The notes below the pieces were generated by a model. It was not told where the DNA came from and made no database searches. It worked only from the letters and a program-made list of their open reading frames with translations. A stretch of DNA of 7,107 nucleotides, from the NCBI GenBank assembly GCA_023259575.1, contig JALRHN010000106.1:1-7107 (forward strand). The letters run 5' to 3'. Positions 4,505 to 7,107 of the stretch are shown here, one piece after another (position 1 is the stretch's first letter; each line of letters begins with the position of its first letter). A program made the translations under genes and the position numbers. The stretch comes from Candidatus Kapaibacterium sp. (GTDB taxonomy: Bacteria > Bacteroidota > Ignavibacteria > Kapaibacteriales > UBA961).

Positions 4505-7107
4505 TTAGAATCCAGCTGAAATGCCAAATCGTAATGTTCTTCTAGTAAGATACCGAGCGGGATTAAAAGGATAAGGACTTAATGGAGATTGTAAATCTGG
4601 ATATTTGGGATCATTTAAACCAAGTGAAGTTGGGTCTCCAAATTCATAAGATCTTCCAGTAACGGGATTGATAATAGTAGAATTTTTATTGTCGAATAGA
4701 TTTATCACTTCAAAAGAAAAAGTAACTCTGCTACCAGACCACATGAAAGTTTTCTGAAGATTGAGTTCTACCCACCACCAATTTTGTCCAATAGCACCTA
4801 AAGGGTTTTGTTCATCTGTTCTGTATACGGGCCTTCCATTATCTAGTACTTGTTGATTGCCAGTATTTGGGTCTATTACTGGTATTTGGGCTGTATATCT
4901 CATTCCAGACTGATAAAAGAATCTAATATATGCATTGATATTATCTAGGCCTTCTATATCAAAAAGTGGTTTATTTTTTGGAACAATAAAATTTGCAGTT
5001 GCATTTACTTGTAAAGGTCTATCCCAGGGCATAAAATCTTCGGTAATCCTTTCTGCCGAAAGACCTCTATCTACTAAGGCAGCTTGTTCAGCAGAGCTGG
5101 ATTTACCTGTAACAACAGAATATGTGCTCGAGATAACACCAGTAAACCAATCGCCGATTCTTTTTTTGTATTCAATTTCTAATCCTCTAGAACGCGCATA
5201 ATCGCCATTAATATATGTTGTAAAAGATCCACCTAAAAGTCTTGGATTTTGATTTTGGATGCGTCTAGAAGTTACATAGTCAAATATATCTTTATAATAT
5301 GCAGTTATAGTTAACACATCATTTTCAGTTAATTGATTTCTTATTCCAAGTTCATAACTTATTGTAGTTTCAAAATTCAAATCTGGATTGCCATATCGTT
5401 GAAACGTTGAATTAGCTGCTTGAGGCATCAGTTTTGCATATACAAACTGAGGTCTTGGTAGTTTGTTGAAATGTCCATAACTAAAGAATAACATTTGATT
5501 TTCTGTAATTGGATGCGAAACTCCTAGTCGAGGGCTTAAACGAGCTTTCCAATGTCTGCCAAATAATTCGAAAGTTCCATTATTATATGATTCCCTTTGA
5601 AAGTCGGTAATTGTAGGAATATTAACATTTGCGATTGCACTATCAACAAGTAAGCCTGGTGCCCAAACATCCATTCTTATTCCATAATTAAGAATCAACC
5701 CCTTAAATGATATATTGTTTTGGATATATAATGCCCCAATAGTTGTATTAGTTTTAAAGATATCATTATTCAAACCAAGTGGGCCAAGCCAAGGAGAAAA
5801 TATTTCAGCCTGTTGAAGTTCTTGAAAGCGGAATTCTGCGCCTGCTTTTATTTTATTCTTTTCAGAAATATAGCTTGTTAAGTCTCCTCTTAGAGTCCAT
5901 TCATCCATATAATGTTCGCGCCAAATATTACCATTTCCTGTGTCAAAAAAACCATCACCAGGAATAATTCCCAGCCTGGTGGAATCACCTGTTTCATAGT
6001 ATTCAGCAGGAATTTGTGGGATATCTTGTGGTTCTCTATAATCAGAATAATTTTTACCATTAGCATCTACTTTAAGATGAGTAAAGAAATTACTTATTCT
6101 TAATTCATATAGTGTTGATGGCCCTAATGAATGATAAAAAGTAATAGAATTTAATTTTTGTATCGTTGCATAGGTTAAAGCACCTGCAAAATTACTTTGA
6201 AAATTAAACTGATATCCTGGATCAGGAACTACATATTCAAGATTTGTTTGAACAGTTCTGGTATTTTGATTCATTCCCATACTATTTGTATGTGTATATG
6301 CTAAGCGCATAGAGGGAGAGATAATCCAAGACAGTTTGCCCATAATATTCACGCTATTGTCTTGTCTTAAAGACATCCAAGGATGTACCAAAGTAGAGCG
6401 AATTGGAACCCTTGCAAATTCAGGAGTTAAATCATCAGAGAAATTTCCATAGAAATTAAGGAAAAAGCTAAGTTTCCCAGGTAGTTGAAGTCCTAATGCA
6501 GGTAATAGACTAGTTGTAATTGGCTCTGGGCCTCCAAAAGTAAATTCTGCGATATCCGTAGCGAATGAAGAATTGGTGTCTTTGTCAAATGGATTTCTAT
6601 TAAATAATCTTTGAGCTCTTCTATACGATGCAGTTCCTTCGTATTTAGATGCTCCATCTCTTGTTTTTATATTTACTATACCACTAGTTGCTTGGCCATA
6701 TTCAGGATTAAATCCGCCAGTTATTACTTCTACTTCTTGAAGCGAGTTTGCAGAAAGTTGTAGCCCAAATCCTGTGCCGGCTAGTGGGTCTTGAACTGAA
6801 ACACCATCTAATAAATATGCAGCCTCATAGCCCCGGCCTCCACGAATAAATATTTCTTTGTTCTGGGATGTTAATCCTGTTTGCTGTGTTAGCACATCTG
6901 TAACATTTTCGGCTACCATTTGCTGTATATTTTCTCTGCCAACAGATCTTAGACTTTGAGTTTCTTCTACATCTACTAGAGGTCTTTCACCAATAACAAT
7001 AATATCTTTATCCAAAGAAACTTTTGATTCTTCCATGGTAAAATTAAGTGTTAGAGTATCTTTTTTGCCTATAGAAATCCCTGTTTTCTTTATAGTTCTA
7101 AATCCTA
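4505..7107 (-). CDS. TonB-dependent outer-membrane receptor (5' end cut by window edge)
   Basis: This is an outer-membrane beta-barrel that imports a bound substrate using TonB energy. The frame stays open to the right edge, so the Met at 7036 is internal: about 23 further codons (with GISIG, then KKDTLTLNFT) read as the end of a carboxypeptidase-regulatory-like domain, which precedes the plug in many FCB-group receptors. Counting from that Met, a TonB-box-like DIIVIGERP (11-19) is followed by the plug domain (about 28-128), with FIRGGRGYEAAYLLDGVSV (63-81), VEVITGGFNPEYG (102-114) and SGIVNIKTRDG (118-128). The rest, to 843, is barrel: many alternating aromatic strands, YELGIRNQLTENDVLTITAYYKD-type hairpins split over neighbouring strands, and a final strand ending in RFGISAGF with a C-terminal Phe, the usual assembly signal. 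The signal peptide is outside the window. The substrate cannot be read from the sequence. It heads the visible minus-strand operon, 2 bases before the prenyl synthase gene. Confidence 0.93.
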   Translation of the reverse strand, partial: GFRTIKKTGISIGKKDTLTLNFTMEESKVSLDKDIIVIGERPLVDVEETQSLRSVGRENIQQMVAENVTDVLTQQTGLTSQNKEIFIRGGRGYEAAYLLDGVSVQDPLAGTGFGLQLSANSLQEVEVITGGFNPEYGQATSGIVNIKTRDGASKYEGTASYRRAQRLFNRNPFDKDTNSSFATDIAEFTFGGPEPITTSLLPALGLQLPGKLSFFLNFYGNFSDDLTPEFARVPIRSTLVHPWMSLRQDNSVNIMGKLSWIISPSMRLAYTHTNSMGMNQNTRTVQTNLEYVVPDPGYQFNFQSNFAGALTYATIQKLNSITFYHSLGPSTLYELRISNFFTHLKVDANGKNYSDYREPQDIPQIPAEYYETGDSTRLGIIPGDGFFDTGNGNIWREHYMDEWTLRGDLTSYISEKNKIKAGAEFRFQELQQAEIFSPWLGPLGLNNDIFKTNTTIGALYIQNNISFKGLILNYGIRMDVWAPGLLVDSAIANVNIPTITDFQRESYNNGTFELFGRHWKARLSPRLGVSHPITENQMLFFSYGHFNKLPRPQFVYAKLMPQAANSTFQRYGNPDLNFETTISYELGIRNQLTENDVLTITAYYKDIFDYVTSRRIQNQNPRLLGGSFTTYINGDYARSRGLEIEYKKRIGDWFTGVISSTYSVVTGKSSSAEQAALVDRGLSAERITEDFMPWDRPLQVNATANFIVPKNKPLFDIEGLDNINAYIRFFYQSGMRYTAQIPVIDPNTGNQQVLDNGRPVYRTDEQNPLGAIGQNWWWVELNLQKTFMWSGSRVTFSFEVINLFDNKNSTIINPVTGRSYEFGDPTSLGLNDPKYPDLQSPLSPYPFNPARYLTRRTLRFGISAGF

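Noticed and set aside
4935..6103. Three short plus-strand open frames (4935-5201, 5779-5967, 5912-6103) opposite the receptor
   Set aside because: All are antisense to intact beta-barrel coding sequence, two overlap each other, and none resembles a protein family.
1..7107. tRNA, rRNA, CRISPR, insertion sequence, toxin-antitoxin or phage elements
   Set aside because: Coding sequence fills nearly the whole window; I saw no direct-repeat array, terminal inverted repeats, transposase motif or tRNA-like fold in the short gaps.

Overview
This is a gene-dense, AT-rich window (G+C about one third by eye, not counted). It holds six protein genes, two of which are cut by the window edges. There is no RNA gene, insertion sequence, CRISPR array or phage gene that I can recognise, and no gene-free stretch as long as 100 bases. 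The combination of RNase Y, a TonB-dependent outer-membrane receptor of the type with an N-terminal carboxypeptidase-like domain, a carotenoid-type prenyl synthase and mostly poor Shine-Dalgarno sequences points to a Gram-negative member of the Bacteroidota/Chlorobi/Ignavibacteria (FCB) group. That placement is inference from gene content, not from a marker gene.

Left block, plus strand (1-1960): the C-terminal part of ribonuclease Y, which is involved in mRNA turnover, is followed after 33 bases by a complete acetyl-CoA acetyltransferase (thiolase). A strong intrinsic terminator at 1927-1960 closes this unit.

Middle (1980-2636, plus strand): a stand-alone nucleotidyltransferase whose core aligns with phosphopantetheine adenylyltransferase (CoaD, coenzyme A synthesis). 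It has about 77 extra N-terminal residues, an HxGH motif instead of TxGH, and no usual C-terminal helix. Its start lies 19 bases past the preceding terminator.

Right block, minus strand (7107 down to 2639): TonB-dependent receptor, then phytoene/squalene synthase, then S66-family LD-carboxypeptidase. The gaps are only 2 and 1 bases, so this is almost certainly one translationally coupled operon whose promoter lies beyond the right edge. The three products act in the outer membrane, isoprenoid/carotenoid synthesis and peptidoglycan recycling, so the loose common theme is the cell envelope. This block converges on the CoaD-like gene, and the two stop codons are 2 bases apart.

Most of the window is ordinary chromosomal housekeeping and envelope content. 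I see no clear novel system. The items most worth a second look are the unusual CoaD-like protein, the tightly coupled receptor/synthase/carboxypeptidase operon, and the overlapping 3' ends at the convergent junction.
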